Assembly (NCBI GenBank): GCA_011947345.1
Contig: JAAVTG010000254.1
Span: 1 to 64,000, forward strand
DNA from: Phytophthora quininea
Taxonomy: Eukaryota > Oomycota > Peronosporomycetes > Peronosporales > Peronosporaceae
Direction: 5' to 3'
DNA: 64,000 bases
Made by a program: the position numbers and the translations under genes. Of this stretch, positions 22,008-32,947 are shown piece by piece; position 1 is the stretch's first letter; the number at the start of each line of letters is the position of its first letter. The notes under the pieces were generated by a model. It was not told the DNA's origin, did not search any database, and saw only the letters and a list, made by a program, of their open reading frames with translations.

Positions 22008-22610
22008 CGAGACGCCCTTGCAGCGCTGGGCGATCTTGGTCCACTTCTTGGGGTCGCTCTTAAGCGTGCGGGCGATGATGTTGAGCACGCACTTCATCTC
22101 GGCGTTGTCGGTCGAGTTGGCATCGGGCACGGCGCCGTTCTCGGCGAAGGCCTTCTCGGCCTTGAAGCCCTCGTGGATCAGCAGCGTCATGTCGCCACCG
22201 TCGTCCACGATGATGTCGGGGCCGTCGCCCTTGCCGTCGTCCGAGGGCCACGTGATGGCGTTCAGAGTGCACTCCCAGTACTCCTCGAGGGTCTCGCCCT
22301 TCCAGGCGAACACGGCGGCCGAGTTGTCGCGGGCGATGGCGGCGGCGGCGTGGTCCTGCGTGGAGAAGATGTTGCAGCTGCACCAGCGCATGTCTCCGCC
22401 CAGAGCCTTGAGCGTCTCGATCAGCACGGCCGTCTGGATGGTCATGTGCAGCGAGCCGGCCACGCGGGCGCCCTTGAGGGGCTGCGAGGGGCCGTACTCG
22501 GCGCGGCTCTGCATGAGGCCGGGCATCTCGATCTGCGCGATCTCGATCTCCTTGCGGCCGAAGTCGGCGAGCGAGATGTCCGCCACGCGGTAGTCACCAA
22601 GGGAAGCCAT
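21165..22610 (-). CDS. AHCY: S-adenosylhomocysteine hydrolase
   Basis: Splits S-adenosylhomocysteine into adenosine and homocysteine, keeping methylation reactions going. The 481-residue intact reading from ATG 22610 contains [20 protein letters not shown], substrate residues in [13 protein letters not shown] and [15 protein letters not shown], the NAD-binding GFGDVGKG loop, and the C-terminal KPETYRY. It carries the ~40-residue insert ([20 protein letters not shown]) found in plant and many bacterial enzymes but not in animals. An in-frame extension to 22820 exists but is not family-like. An Inr lies at 22640-22655. Confidence 0.97.
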
Positions 22611-22639
22611 CGTTGTTAGGGAGGTTGTGCTTGAAAGGT

Positions 22640-22655
22640 CGAATTCCAAAGTGAG
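22640..22655 (-). promoter_or_regulatory. Oomycete Inr/FPR of the AHCY gene
   Basis: CTCACTTTGGAATTCG on the minus strand, 30 bp before ATG 22610. Confidence 0.55.
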
Positions 22656-22798
22656 CCAAAATGACACAAAAGCGGACAAGAGCGGCTCTGCACCAGTCGT
22701 TTGAGGACGAAAAACTTGCTCTGGCGAAAGGGAATCGTTAGATTGGGATGGAGTATGCCCGATAAAATGCTTTTTTAAGATGGGTACACGTTTGTCCG

Positions 22799-23739
22799 AT
22801 GGCGAATGTGAATGACGCACTGATGAGGCGCGGCAAGGGAGCTGCCGCTGCGGGCAAACGCAAGTGGACCGGCAAACCAGCCAAGGATGACGAAGTTCCT
22901 AAGAGAAAGAGGAGCTCAACCATGGCGTCGTGGCTCTCACCCGTCAAGGGAAGCCGAGGAAACAAGCGGACAAGGTCGCGACGACTGCCGAGCCGGAAGC
23001 TGAAGCAAATTTGGGCGTGTTGCCGACGTCTGCTCAGCCCCAGAAGCCGACGCAATCGTATATTGATCTGGGGCAACGCGATTTCGGCAAACACGTCACG
23101 TGTCCGACGTGCGGACTGCTGTACACTGCAGGGGAGGAAGAGGACGAGCGAGAGCATCAAAAGTTCTGTCGATACGTGAAGAGAGGAGTGACGTTCTCCA
23201 AGTGGAAGAACGAGCGGGTAAGGAAGACGTTTCCGGATACAGAGGCAAGAATTATTGAAATCTGCGGAGACGACCCGCCTGCTCATGTGAAGAAGTTGAT
23301 GGAGGTGAAGGCGGTGCTGGACGACGCCTTGGGCTTTGTGGAACACGAGTCGTTCCTGCAACGCAATATCTTTGTGTACATCCAAGAGCACAAAGTGGTT
23401 GGGTGTGTCACGTCGGAGCGGATAACAGAGGCGTTCCAGTTGGATCAGAGCGCGTCGAACGTGGTTGCTGATAGTGGAGACGACGACTCCATAACTGTCG
23501 ACGGAGCAGTGACTGCGTCAGCCAAGTCACAACCGGCGGTGGTGGGGATTTGCCAGCTCTGGGTGCACCCCAAGTTCCGTCGAAAGAGCGTAGCGACGAG
23601 GATGGTCGACGCTGTCCGCGAGAAAGCCATCTATGGCATGCATGTGGCCAAGAATCTGATTGCCTTCGCCCAGCCAACACGAAATGGTTTACTGTTCGCT
23701 AAGAAATACCAAGAGCCATGTCAAGTGCTCATTTATTAG
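22799..23739 (+). CDS. Eco1/ESCO-type cohesin acetyltransferase
   Basis: Acetylates the cohesin subunit Smc3 to establish sister-chromatid cohesion. The C2H2-type zinc finger ([16 protein letters not shown]...[11 protein letters not shown]) and the C-terminal acetyltransferase ([20 protein letters not shown] and GLLFAKKYQ) are in the family order. From ATG 22799 the N-terminus is basic ([20 protein letters not shown]). At ~22946 the frame must shift (one G missing in AAGGGAAG) to connect with [21 protein letters not shown] short linker follows. The total of ~313 residues is typical. The poly-acidic/serine insert between zinc finger and catalytic part ([12 protein letters not shown]) is lineage-specific. 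Confidence 0.85.
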
Positions 23740-23851
23740 TGAGCAACCATAGTATTCTACGTCAACTTTAACTGTATTCGTTTGTTTTAGCCAAAGAGCT
23801 TTTAGCGTCTTGGTTCCCTCGTCCCAAACAGAGTCGACCCGATCGTTCTAC

Positions 23852-26086
23852 TTACACACGACCGGAAATGGGCGAGTACTCGCGGCGCATACGGTGGCGG
23901 CGCCAGCGCAGGACGGCAAAGACCGCCGCGGCCACCGCAGCCACAACCAGCGCAATGAAGCCCAGGATAGCGGCGAAGCTCCACTTGGCGACCGAGACCA
24001 ACAAGTGGCCCGCCTTGGCGGTCTTCTTGTGGACGGGGATCGCAGAGGGCGATACAGCTGGAAGTTGCGTCGGTGCTGAGCCTGGAACGGTCAGCAAGTG
24101 AGCGGCACCACCGAAATCGCACGTCGCGCCCTTCTCGCGGTTCAAGTGCCAGTACTGGTTGAAGGCCCAGTCGCACTGCTCCTCCAGCGTTAGGAAGCGC
24201 TTCTTAATGTCCGTGCAGTCGACCTCCTTGAAGTTACAGGCGAACGCGAGACCGCTCTTAAGCTCGTACTCGTGCACGCCGCGCTTGGCACGGCACACGA
24301 AGTCTCCGCGATCTTCCTTCATGCAAGCGGCCTCGACGCCCTCGCTCTCATGGTAGTCCGACACGTTCTTCGGGAACATGCCCTGACGGGCTAGATCTAA
24401 GAAGCTCCATTTGCTAGTGAACTCGGTCTTAAAGTTCCAGAAGTACCAGCCGTGGCCCATACTGAACGCGTTCAGCTTCTTCAGCATCAGCGACTTGGTC
24501 AGAGCCTTGTCGTCCGGCTGATCGAACGACGTGTCACTAGTGACGGGACACTTGCCGAACGAAGGGCCCGACATGCCTGTACCGTACGGTCCCTGGATTG
24601 GCTTCGTCTTGTCCAAAGGCGTGCCAGGGAAACCCTCACCAAGGTATGTACTGTTAACAGGGCAGTCGACCCAAGTGCATTGCACCTTGGGGAAACCCGG
24701 AAGGTTGTCGTTGAAGCCGTTGAGCCACATGGCACAGTTGTCTGTAGCGACTGACCACTCGCCAACGATCACAGGCATCATGGCGTTCTCCATGTCGGAG
24801 ATGACGTACTTTTGCTGGCAGGCGTTTGAGAAGAAGTCCGCCTCAGTTCCAGGCGGGTTCCAGGCCTGGTAGATGTGCGTATCAAGCGCAATATCGGGGC
24901 ATCCCTTGAGGAAGTCAGCCCAGAATTGCAGTCCGAAGCGGAACGAGTCGTGGATGACGAACTTCCACGCCGGGGCCAAAGCCTTGACGCGTTTGTACGA
25001 CTTCCAGTAGTACTCCTTCAGCACCTCGATAGGTGTGAGCTCCCACGGCTCATTCACGGGCTCCAACCCAATGATGGCCTTGTGGGCCTTGTAGCGGTTG
25101 ATGATGGCCTCCACCGCCACAATGGAGTGGTTCAAGTGGGCGTAGTTGATGCTCGTGTAATTGTGCGTCTCGACGTTGAACGTTCCGGCCCATCCAGCCT
25201 GACGGATCGGCCAGTGCTCGAAGGTGGTCGTCCCCACAGGCTGGGTACTAGCAATGGACGTCCATTTGACGGACGACGACATGCCGCTGTTGTCGAAGCC
25301 GTTCTGCGACCCAATGAGGCCGTGGATGTCTAGGAGGATGTCAATATCGTACTCCAAGGCAAGATCCGCCATGTCGTCCAGCGCCTCCACGGCGCCGTCC
25401 GTGCAGCCGGCGTAGGGCTCGTACGGGTTGAACATCCAGTCTCCGACCGGCACGCGGATCGAGTTGACGCCCACGGCGTGCAGCTCGGCGAGGTCCTTCT
25501 CCGTGAACCAGCTCTTGTAGTGCTGTCTCAGCTGTTTGTTGGCCTCCTCTTTGCCCAGCGCCGTGCAGAACGTGTAGATGTCCATGGCCGTCTTCTCCGG
25601 CGCCTTGTCGCCGAACTTCTGCTGCGTGTTGAGAAACTGGTAGAAGAGCGAGGGCGTGATCCACGGCTCCAGCACCAGCCAGCCGCCGATGTTGACGCCG
25701 CGCACTTGCTTGTTGAAGGGCGTCGCGTGCGAGTCCTGCGAGCACGTCATGTCCGTGTCGTTGGGCTTGAAGTACTTGAAGACGCCGCTGTCCTGGCCGA
25801 ACATGGACGCCTCGCCGTGTTTCCAGTACCACTCGTAGTCCGGGACGTCCGGGGACTCGCGCGGGCCCGGGTCGGGTGTGGGGGCCGGTGTAGGAGCCTC
25901 CGTCGTCTGCTCTGGGGCGGGCGGCGCTGGAGGAGCGTCCTGCGAGTCTTGCTCGCCCTCGGGCGGCGGGTCCATGGCCATCAGGTCCACCGACGTGTAG
26001 GGCGACGGCTGCCAGGCCGCCTGGGCGTGCGCCAGTGCCAGCAGCGCCACCGCAGCGACAGTCTTGAGCTTGGATCCGACCAGCAT
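23852..26086 (-). CDS. Membrane-anchored GH5 exo-1,3-beta-glucanase, copy 1
   Basis: Probably remodels or degrades 1,3-beta-glucan of the cell wall. From ATG 26086 there is a signal peptide (KTVAAVALLALAHAQAA), a proline/threonine-rich stalk (APPAPPAPEQTTEAPTPAPT), then the GH5 domain starting GVNIGGWLVLEPWITPSLFY. Catalytic residues are visible: acid/base in GLEPVNEPWELTP and nucleophile in MMPVIVGEWSVA. A C-terminal Cys-containing extension precedes a single membrane span (FAAILGFIALVVAAVAAAVF) and a short basic cytosolic tail ending YSPISGRV. The reading is intact, ~744 residues. It is the head of a tandem pair with 26937-28968, to which it is very similar throughout. Confidence 0.92.
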   Translation of the reverse strand: MLVGSKLKTVAAVALLALAHAQAAWQPSPYTSVDLMAMDPPPEGEQDSQDAPPAPPAPEQTTEAPTPAPTPDPGPRESPDVPDYEWYWKHGEASMFGQDSGVFKYFKPNDTDMTCSQDSHATPFNKQVRGVNIGGWLVLEPWITPSLFYQFLNTQQKFGDKAPEKTAMDIYTFCTALGKEEANKQLRQHYKSWFTEKDLAELHAVGVNSIRVPVGDWMFNPYEPYAGCTDGAVEALDDMADLALEYDIDILLDIHGLIGSQNGFDNSGMSSSVKWTSIASTQPVGTTTFEHWPIRQAGWAGTFNVETHNYTSINYAHLNHSIVAVEAIINRYKAHKAIIGLEPVNEPWELTPIEVLKEYYWKSYKRVKALAPAWKFVIHDSFRFGLQFWADFLKGCPDIALDTHIYQAWNPPGTEADFFSNACQQKYVISDMENAMMPVIVGEWSVATDNCAMWLNGFNDNLPGFPKVQCTWVDCPVNSTYLGEGFPGTPLDKTKPIQGPYGTGMSGPSFGKCPVTSDTSFDQPDDKALTKSLMLKKLNAFSMGHGWYFWNFKTEFTSKWSFLDLARQGMFPKNVSDYHESEGVEAACMKEDRGDFVCRAKRGVHEYELKSGLAFACNFKEVDCTDIKKRFLTLEEQCDWAFNQYWHLNREKGATCDFGGAAHLLTVPGSAPTQLPAVSPSAIPVHKKTAKAGHLLVSVAKWSFAAILGFIALVVAAVAAAVFAVLRWRRHRMRREYSPISGRV

Positions 26087-26100
26087 CTTGCTGTCTGCAC

Positions 26101-26117
26101 GGCGAATGCGGAAATGA
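26101..26117 (-). promoter_or_regulatory. Oomycete Inr/FPR of GH5 copy 1
   Basis: CTCATTTCCGCATTCGCC on the minus strand, ~15 bp from the ATG. Confidence 0.5.
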
Positions 26118-26936
26118 GACTCAAAAGGCCGCACGGCACAAAAGATCTTGAACGGGCTGGAAATTACAGGTATAGCCTAGTTGTCAAGGACGCAGAGAGG
26201 CTGATTTTGGAGACGAGATTTTCAGAAATAGCCCCAACCAGGTTGAAGCCTGTCGTCCGCTCGTCCAAAACTAAGATCGCAATACTGGGCGGGGCAGCCA
26301 GCTCCGCTGACGATATCTGCCAGCTCAGGGTGCCGCGGAAACGCCGCGCTCGCCTCTGCGGAAGGCCGGTTTGCCATCAAAGGAAAGCCTTGGAGCGAAC
26401 TGTTTGGCATCGCCATATTTGCTTGCACGAAGAGAGAGATCTTCTTCTGCCAGAGCCAGCGACTGCAGGTCCAGTCGTCTAACGAGGCCATGGCGATTTG
26501 CATGGCCGCCATCGCAAGCAGCCACCTCGCATGAGACAACCGAATGGATGGCCGGCGGTGACGGTCCTCGACGTCGACGTTTGTCCGCAGCAAGCGGACT
26601 TGCTTGTCTTCGGAGACCATGGGATGCCCATCACGACTGAAAGATACGCTTTCCGACCAAGCACCGGACCAGGATTTACACCAACTTAGCGCTCTAGCAG
26701 CAAGGTCGACAGCAAGATGACCAGGTTTTACTTGTTGTTGGCTAACCTGTTGAATCCCCGACGATGGCTGACGATGCTGATGCTGTTGACGTACCACTCG
26801 ATTGTCGCCGACGGCATGCAGCTCTTGACGCATGCGACGCGCTCGTCCGAGGCCAAAATATGTTATCGTATTATGTAGTAGTTCTTAGTACCGGTACACA
26901 CACACTGCGAGACGACAGACAACTCACTAGGACTGC
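26118..26936. other. Spacer between the GH5 genes, possible small plus-strand gene
   Basis: On the plus strand a reading SSETMGCPSRLKDTLSDQAP...LHQLSALAARSTAR (about 26560-26718) is followed in another frame by MTRFYLLLANLLNPRRWLTM...SSEAKICYRIM, stop at ~26878. The two would join with a one-base change. The composition looks protein-like, with a hydrophobic stretch, but no family is recognised and the claim is weak. Confidence 0.25.
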
Positions 26937-28968
26937 TTAGACACTCACGACGTGGCCGATCAGCGGCGAGTATTCCTCACGTCTCCTGTGGCGCGCGACG
27001 GCCATGAGCACGGCAAAGCCCACGAGTGCAAACGCCACGCCACCGAGCGTCCACTCGAAGACCTCCTTGCCGACGGCCGTGGCCAGGAACTCCTGGCGCT
27101 CCACGCTCGACGGACTGGCGATAGTCAACAGGTGGGCGGCGCCGCCAAAGTCGCACGTCGCGCCTTCCTCGCGGTGGGCGTGCCAGTATTTGTTGAACGC
27201 CCAGTCGCAGCGCTCCTCGAGCGTGTCGAAGCGCTCCTCGATGTCGGCGCAGTCCACCTCGTCACCGCAAGCAAAGTCCAGGCCGCTCTCCAGATCGGAG
27301 CGGTGCACGCCGCGCTTGGCCGCACAGACCAGTGCGCCTTTATCCTCGACCAGGCAGGCCGAGAAGACTTCCTCGTTACCGCGATAGTTGGAAACGTTCT
27401 TGGGGAACGCGCCCTTGCGGACGAGGTCCAGGAAGTTCCAGCGCGAGCCAAACTCCGTCTTGAAGTTCCAGAAGTACCAGCCGTGGCCGGCGGCGAACGC
27501 GTTGAGCTTCTTCATGTTGAGGTTCCTTGTGAACTTGAGCTCGTCGGAGTCGTCCTGTTGGCCGAAGGACGTATTGCTGGTGATCGGGCACTTGCCGAAC
27601 GACGGACCGGACTGACCGGTGCCGTACGGGCCCTGGATCGGCTTGGTCACGTCCAACGGGGTGCCCGGGAAGCCCTCGCCGAGATACGTGCTGTGCACGG
27701 GGCACTTGGTCATGCGGCATTGGATGTTGGGGAAGCCCGGCAGGTTGTCGTTGAAGCCGTTGAGCCACATCGCGCAGTTGTCGGTGCCGAGAGACCACTC
27801 GCCCACGATCACGGGCATCATGGCGTTCTCCATGTTGGCGATGTTGTACTTCTGCTGGCAGGCGCTGGAGAAATAGTCCGAGCGCGTACCGGGGGCGTTC
27901 CAGGCCTGGTAGATGTGCGTGTCGAGCGCAATGTCGGGACAGCCGCGCATGAACTGCGACCAGTACTGGACGCCGAAGCGGAACGAGTCGTGCAGCACGA
28001 ACTTCCAGTGCGGGGCGCGGGCCTTGACGCGCTTGTACGACTTCCAGTAGTAGTCCTTGAGCAGGTCGATGGGGTGAGCTCCCACGGCTCGTTCACAGGC
28101 TCGAGGCCGATGATGGCCGGGTGGTCGGCGTACCGGTCGACGATGGCGTGCACCGTCGCGAGCGAGTGGTTCAGGTGCTCGTAGTTGATGGTCTTGTACG
28201 TGTTGGTGGTGGTGTCGAACTCCCCGGCCCATCCGGCCTTGCGGATCGTCCAGTGCTCGAACGTGGTGGTGCCAACGGGACGTGTGCTGGCAATCGACGT
28301 CCACTTGACGTCGGACGACATGCCACTGTTGTCGAAGCCGTTCTGCGAGCCGATCAGCCCGTGGATGTCGAGTAGCAGCTCGATCTTGTACTTGTACGCC
28401 AAATTGGCGACGCGGTCGAGCTCCTCCACGGCGCCGTCGGTGCAACCGATGTACGGCTCGTACGGGTTGAACATCCAGTCGCCGACGGGCACCCGCAGCG
28501 AGTTGACGCCGGCGTCGGCCATCTCCTTGATGTCGTTCTCGGTGACCCACGTGGCCCAGTGGATCTTGAGCTGGCGGTTGGCCTCCTCTTTGCCTAGAGC
28601 GGTGCAGAAGGTGTACATGTCCATTGCTGTCTTCTCTGGGGCCTTGTCGCCGTAGCGTTCTTGGGTGCTCAGGAACTGGTAGAAGAGCGTGGGGTGATCC
28701 ACGGTTCCAACACCAGCCAACCGCCGAGGTTGGCGCCGCGCACCTGCCGGTTGAACGGCGTGGCGTGGGTGTCGCTGGAGCAGGTTTGGTTCTCGTCATT
28801 GACGCGGAAGTTGGCGAAGAAGTCGAGGTGAGCCGAGGCGCGGGTGAAGACGTGGTCGTTCTCCCAGTACCACCTGGCGTCCTTGACCTCTGCTTGGTCG
28901 GGGGCGTAGGCGGTGGTGGTGGTCAACGCCAACGAAAGCGCCGTGGCCAACTGCAGCAAGAGCTTCAT
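26937..28968 (-). CDS. Membrane-anchored GH5 exo-1,3-beta-glucanase, copy 2
   Basis: Paralogue of the gene at 23852-26086, same strand, ~0.85 kb away. From ATG 28968 the signal peptide is MKLLLQLATALSLALTTTTA; this copy lacks the proline-rich stalk. The same GH5 motifs follow (GANLGGWLVLEPWIT, EPVNEPWELTP, MMPVIVGEWSLG), then a C-terminal membrane span (LGGVAFALVGFAVLMAV) and tail. Two frame breaks, at ~28695 and ~28070, both fall in GGGG runs where copy 1 has an extra base (GAGGGCGTG against GTGGGGTG at the first). They are therefore best read as missing bases, not decay. Restored length ~678 residues. Confidence 0.88.
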
Positions 28969-29040
28969 ACCGGTAGTTGGATCAAGTCGAAGCAGGCCGG
29001 TCGGTGGTGGTGGATTGGTGGTGGCGAGTGTGCGGCAGGA

Positions 29041-29060
29041 GTCAAATTTGCAAATGACTC
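29041..29060 (-). promoter_or_regulatory. Oomycete Inr/FPR of GH5 copy 2
   Basis: GAGTCATTTGCAAATTTGAC on the minus strand, ~75 bp upstream of the ATG at 28968. Both the TCATTTNNCA and AWTTT parts are present. Confidence 0.6.
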
Positions 29061-31600
29061 GAGAGCGGAGCCGGCCTCGGACTCGAACTCGACTCGACTC
29101 GAAGCTCCAGAACGCAGCCATGTGCACGCTGCTCGTCGCTTGCTGCACGTCCCGTATTGCGGCTGTAAAAAGGCAACGAGGCATCACCGAGGGAGAGGGG
29201 CCGCCTTGGCGTCGCAAACGACCAGGATTTGAACGCCGGCGCCGCGTTGACCGACTAGAACTTCAAGGTTTCAAAAACCAGCGGCGATATCCATGGGGCG
29301 GCGTTCTTCGTATGCTACGACAAATGCTTTCGGCGCGGTTTCCTATCGAGCAAAAGTGGCGGCTCGTGGTGGTGGTTCTTGCCGTTGACGACGCTCTGGG
29401 GAAAATGTTCACCACCGCCTTGATACTGCCGAGCTACGAGGAGGTGGGGAGCTCCCCAGCCGGCCCTCTGCCATCCTCCCCAAACATTTTGGCGCAGCTG
29501 CATGCGATAAGCCCCGCGGGAGTGCTCACGAAGGCAAAGCAGGGCGGCACGGCGGAAGAAACGCTGCTGTTGTTCGCTTGCTTTTGGTCCTGAAATTGTT
29601 GAGGGAGGCACCTTGAAACGACGTCTTTGCATCTCGGCACCAAGACCTCCAAAAAGCTGCATGTCTGGCAGCGTTGCTACGACGACCCAGAGAAAATGCT
29701 GCACCCTGTAGTACCAAACAGAGCACATACTTGTCCTGCGTTGCAGCGGGTTCTGATCTTGCCGGTCGACTAGCGGAGACCGACTCTGAAGTTTGGAAAC
29801 GACTGAGAACCAAGCACCAAAAATTGGCGTCGCAGCCCCATAAATGCATGGCTTTCTCGGGCGGCCGGTGGCCTGGGCAATATTTGCAAGCTCCGACCAC
29901 GTTTTGTGCGCGAGCTGACCTCGCCTGCCTTTGATGTGTGGGGCGTTTGCATCGGTTTTCTGGCCGTGAAAGCGGAGGAGCGCGCAGCCGCGAGCTGCTT
30001 GCAGGGCCTTGAGGGCGAGGCAAGCTCTTCACGGACCAGAACAACAGCGCTGCAGCTGGGTCACGAGGAAACCTGCCTACTTTTCTGTGTGATATGCATC
30101 TGCTCGCCGTGCAGCAATCCGAAGGGGAGAAATCAAGCGCTGCTATCCCAGCCCGACGGGCGTCGCAGTCCGCACCCAACGATCCCGTAAAGGATACTGG
30201 TGTTGCAGATGTGTGACCATCTCGAAGAAGAGCTTCCTGTCCGAGTGGTGAGCTCGTTGCAACTTCGGCTGCTTGGAGTGCAGAGGAACCTTTTCGATTG
30301 GAAAAGAGGGACCCAAAGGCATCTGAGCCTTCGGCCTCGAGTTCATTTAGCGCCGCGCTTCAATACACAGCACGAAAAAAGTAGCCTGCAGGGCTAGCGG
30401 TTGCACCGCAGCGACCTGCTTGTCCTCGTTGCTGTCGGTCGAGAGGGATCGTCTGGTGAGACGGCACTGCATCATCTGCCTGCTTCAATGACCGGCGGCG
30501 GCGCACGGCTTCTCGTCAATGTTGGTGCTCGCCCAGCCCCATGTTCCGACGTGCTCATCGTGCCCATCGGCGTTAAATGAGGCCGACTTGCCAATGCCGC
30601 TGCGAGCAGCTTGTAAACTGCCGCAAAGACACTGAGGCTGCTTGGACGGAACAAACCAAACACCGATCGCCGGGAATTTGCTTTGAGGGGGCTCCTGCAT
30701 CTCCAGACGCCGATCTTCGTCCGCTTGCCGCTCAAAAACGGGCTGCATTGAAGTCCAAATCTTCAAGACTGAGCGCTGATCGCGACGCTGATCATCGTCG
30801 TCGGCCCGCGCCAACAAGTCGGCGACACCCGCCAACCAAGCACGGGGCGATGCTAGGCGCGCAATGCATTGCACAGCGCTTGCTGAACGGCAAAGGAGCG
30901 AGACCTCTCCGCGAGGATTTTAAAATCGCACCGCCACCGACAAGCGCTTTGCGCCCACTTCGCCCTGCACTGATGCGCACCGACGCAGCAAGGAGGCTCA
31001 GCCGGCTGAGCCGCCGGGCAACGTAAATTTTCCCGCCGGGCAGCCATCGGTACCCGCTACTCTTTCCAATTGCCGGCATGCAGCGCTGCGAGCACATTCA
31101 CCGCGCTGTCCTCGCGGTCAGATCCGATTCAAGTGATAGCACGCAGCTCGCAAGCGTATCCCAAAGCGGTGAGGCGTCTAGATACCCGTGCGATGGCTAT
31201 CAAAAGCTCGTGATTGCATGGGTCCCTACAGGGGCCATGCTCTAGGTGTTGACAACGTACCCGAATCAATGCACCGCGACAGCAGTATAATAGCGCTACA
31301 GGACTATGCGGGGCATAGTACTGTATGCCCCAGGCACTGGCCTGCGATCCCAATGACGATGCCAGCAATAACATCGACCTCCGCTTCACTGTTCGGATGA
31401 CAAGCAAAGAGATGGACTTGACCGACTAAGATGGCGTGCGTGGATCCCACGCTACTATCGAAAATTCTCCGATCGCTCGAGTAAGCAGCATTTCACTTTC
31501 CAAAGCAATCATCCCGCGGCGAATGCTTCTTTCTCAACATTGACGGCTGCCGCTGGCTGGCTGAAAAGCACGCATATTCCGATAAGAATCGTTCTGGCAA
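29061..31600. other. Gene-free GC-rich interval
   Basis: About 2.5 kb without a gene I can support. Overlapping open frames on both strands (the longest minus 29526-30179, 217 codons) are Arg/Ala/Pro/Ser-rich, lack domains and are mirrored by frames on the opposite strand, as expected for GC-rich non-coding DNA. The right part (from ~31100) grades into the AT-rich repeat zone. Confidence 0.5.
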
Positions 31601-32700
31601 AGGGTGGTCGTCAAATATATCAAGTCAACATGTAGCGGGGCTATTCCAAAGAATTCCGACGTCTAACAGGACAGTTTTTAGAAACATGGTGATTGTACAT
31701 CGCCAAGTGAGAATGCCACCAACATGTATTCGCTTTTGTTTCTGACTGTACGACGTTACGAGCTGTTAAAGTGTTTGAATCCCGGCATTTTTTCTTTTCA
31801 CGGCAGCCAGAAATGAATCTTCATTTACCAGCCTGTTGGAATATGACGTCGAACAATTCTTCACCTTGTACGTTGGGGACAGCATCTCGAACATAATCGC
31901 AAGCTGTGAAATTCCAGATGTTTGACTTTCACGGAATCAACAGCACCAAGAACGACATCAGAGTCCCAACAGCGAGGCTTCTGTAGGAAATGGAAATAGA
32001 AGACCAGTTGTCTTGTTTTACGACGTTATTCACTTGATGGAAGCTCCAATTAAAAACACATACACACTGAGATTCACGAGCGTTCTGTCAGTTGATACCT
32101 TCCGAGGTTATCCTCCGAAATTATTGGACATGTAGAATGCATCTTGTTCGCTACGGCAAGGTCAAAGTCACGGAAGAGATATCGGAAAACAGCTAATTTA
32201 CTTATCACGATAAAACTCATGCATCTTGCGGCCAATATTCCGAATTGCACTCGATGTCAGCAGCTTCAGCTGCTGAAAAATCCCACTGAGCGAAACGAAT
32301 AATAAAAGTCTGCTTGAATGCACCAACAGGTATTTGGATGGGAGTAGGAATCATATTTGCCAAACTTCAGCTTAAGAAAGCTAGAAGGTCTTGGTAAAGA
32401 CCAGCAAACAGCAACCTTTGTTGTTGTTGCTATAACCCGTATCGAAGAAGCAACAAATTCAATGCGGTCTGAGGTATCGATTCTCGTCATTGCTCCCTTG
32501 CCCAAGGTTATGCTGCTTTTACTGGCAAAGCGAGACAACGTTGATATTTCTTCTGCCGATGGAATCCGCAGCGTTGGTATTTCCTTGAAATTCTTCGATA
32601 ATCAACTAGCTAAAATAAAAACAGATTCTCTAAGGGAACCATGAATTTGACGGCGATGCATAAAAGCCAGAATTGTAGCGCGCGAAAACATTAAAACACT
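31600..32700. repeat. Diverged dispersed repeat, copy A1
   Basis: About 1.1 kb similar to 40440-41430 in the same orientation. Shared landmarks include CATTCGCTTT(T/C)GTTTCTGACT, AACAGCACCAAGAACGA, GCCAATATTCC and GATATTTCTTCTGC(C/T)GATGGA. Only short degenerate frames are found, so the original coding content, if any, is unknown. Confidence 0.7.
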
Positions 32701-32789
32701 TCCGTACCCCGTTCTGACCCTTGCAATATACTGATTAATAATTGAGGTATTTATTATTCCTAGCCCAATTCATTTTTTTTATTGTCAGA

Positions 32790-32947
32790 GCACTAAAAGT
32801 CATGTACGTCTGCGTACTGGACCTAGATTTCGGGTGCTCCCGGTCTTATCACTGTTCAGAGCTGCCGTTTTCTCTTACGAGAAAGCTGGATGCCAACAGT
32901 GTGGTAGTCTAAGAAAGTTTGCGAGTGTTCTAGTAGAATTCACAATC
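32790..32947. repeat. Segment B1 of the RXLR-locus duplication
   Basis: Similar to 43120-43263 (GT(A/C)..TCTGC(G/A)TACTGGAC...GAGAAAGCTG and onward). It ends in CACAATC where the next insertion begins. Confidence 0.6.

Noticed and set aside
26952..28184. 410-codon plus-strand frame opposite GH5 copy 2
   Set aside because: Arg/Ala/Val-rich shadow of the glucanase; the same happens opposite copy 1 (25478-26482).
29219..29245. tRNA-like CCAGGATTTGAACG string
   Set aside because: The T-stem does not pair (CGGCG against CCTGG) and no A box or acceptor stem is found.
29526..30179. 217-codon minus-strand frame in the GC-rich spacer
   Set aside because: No domain, biased composition, overlapping frames on both strands; treated as non-coding.
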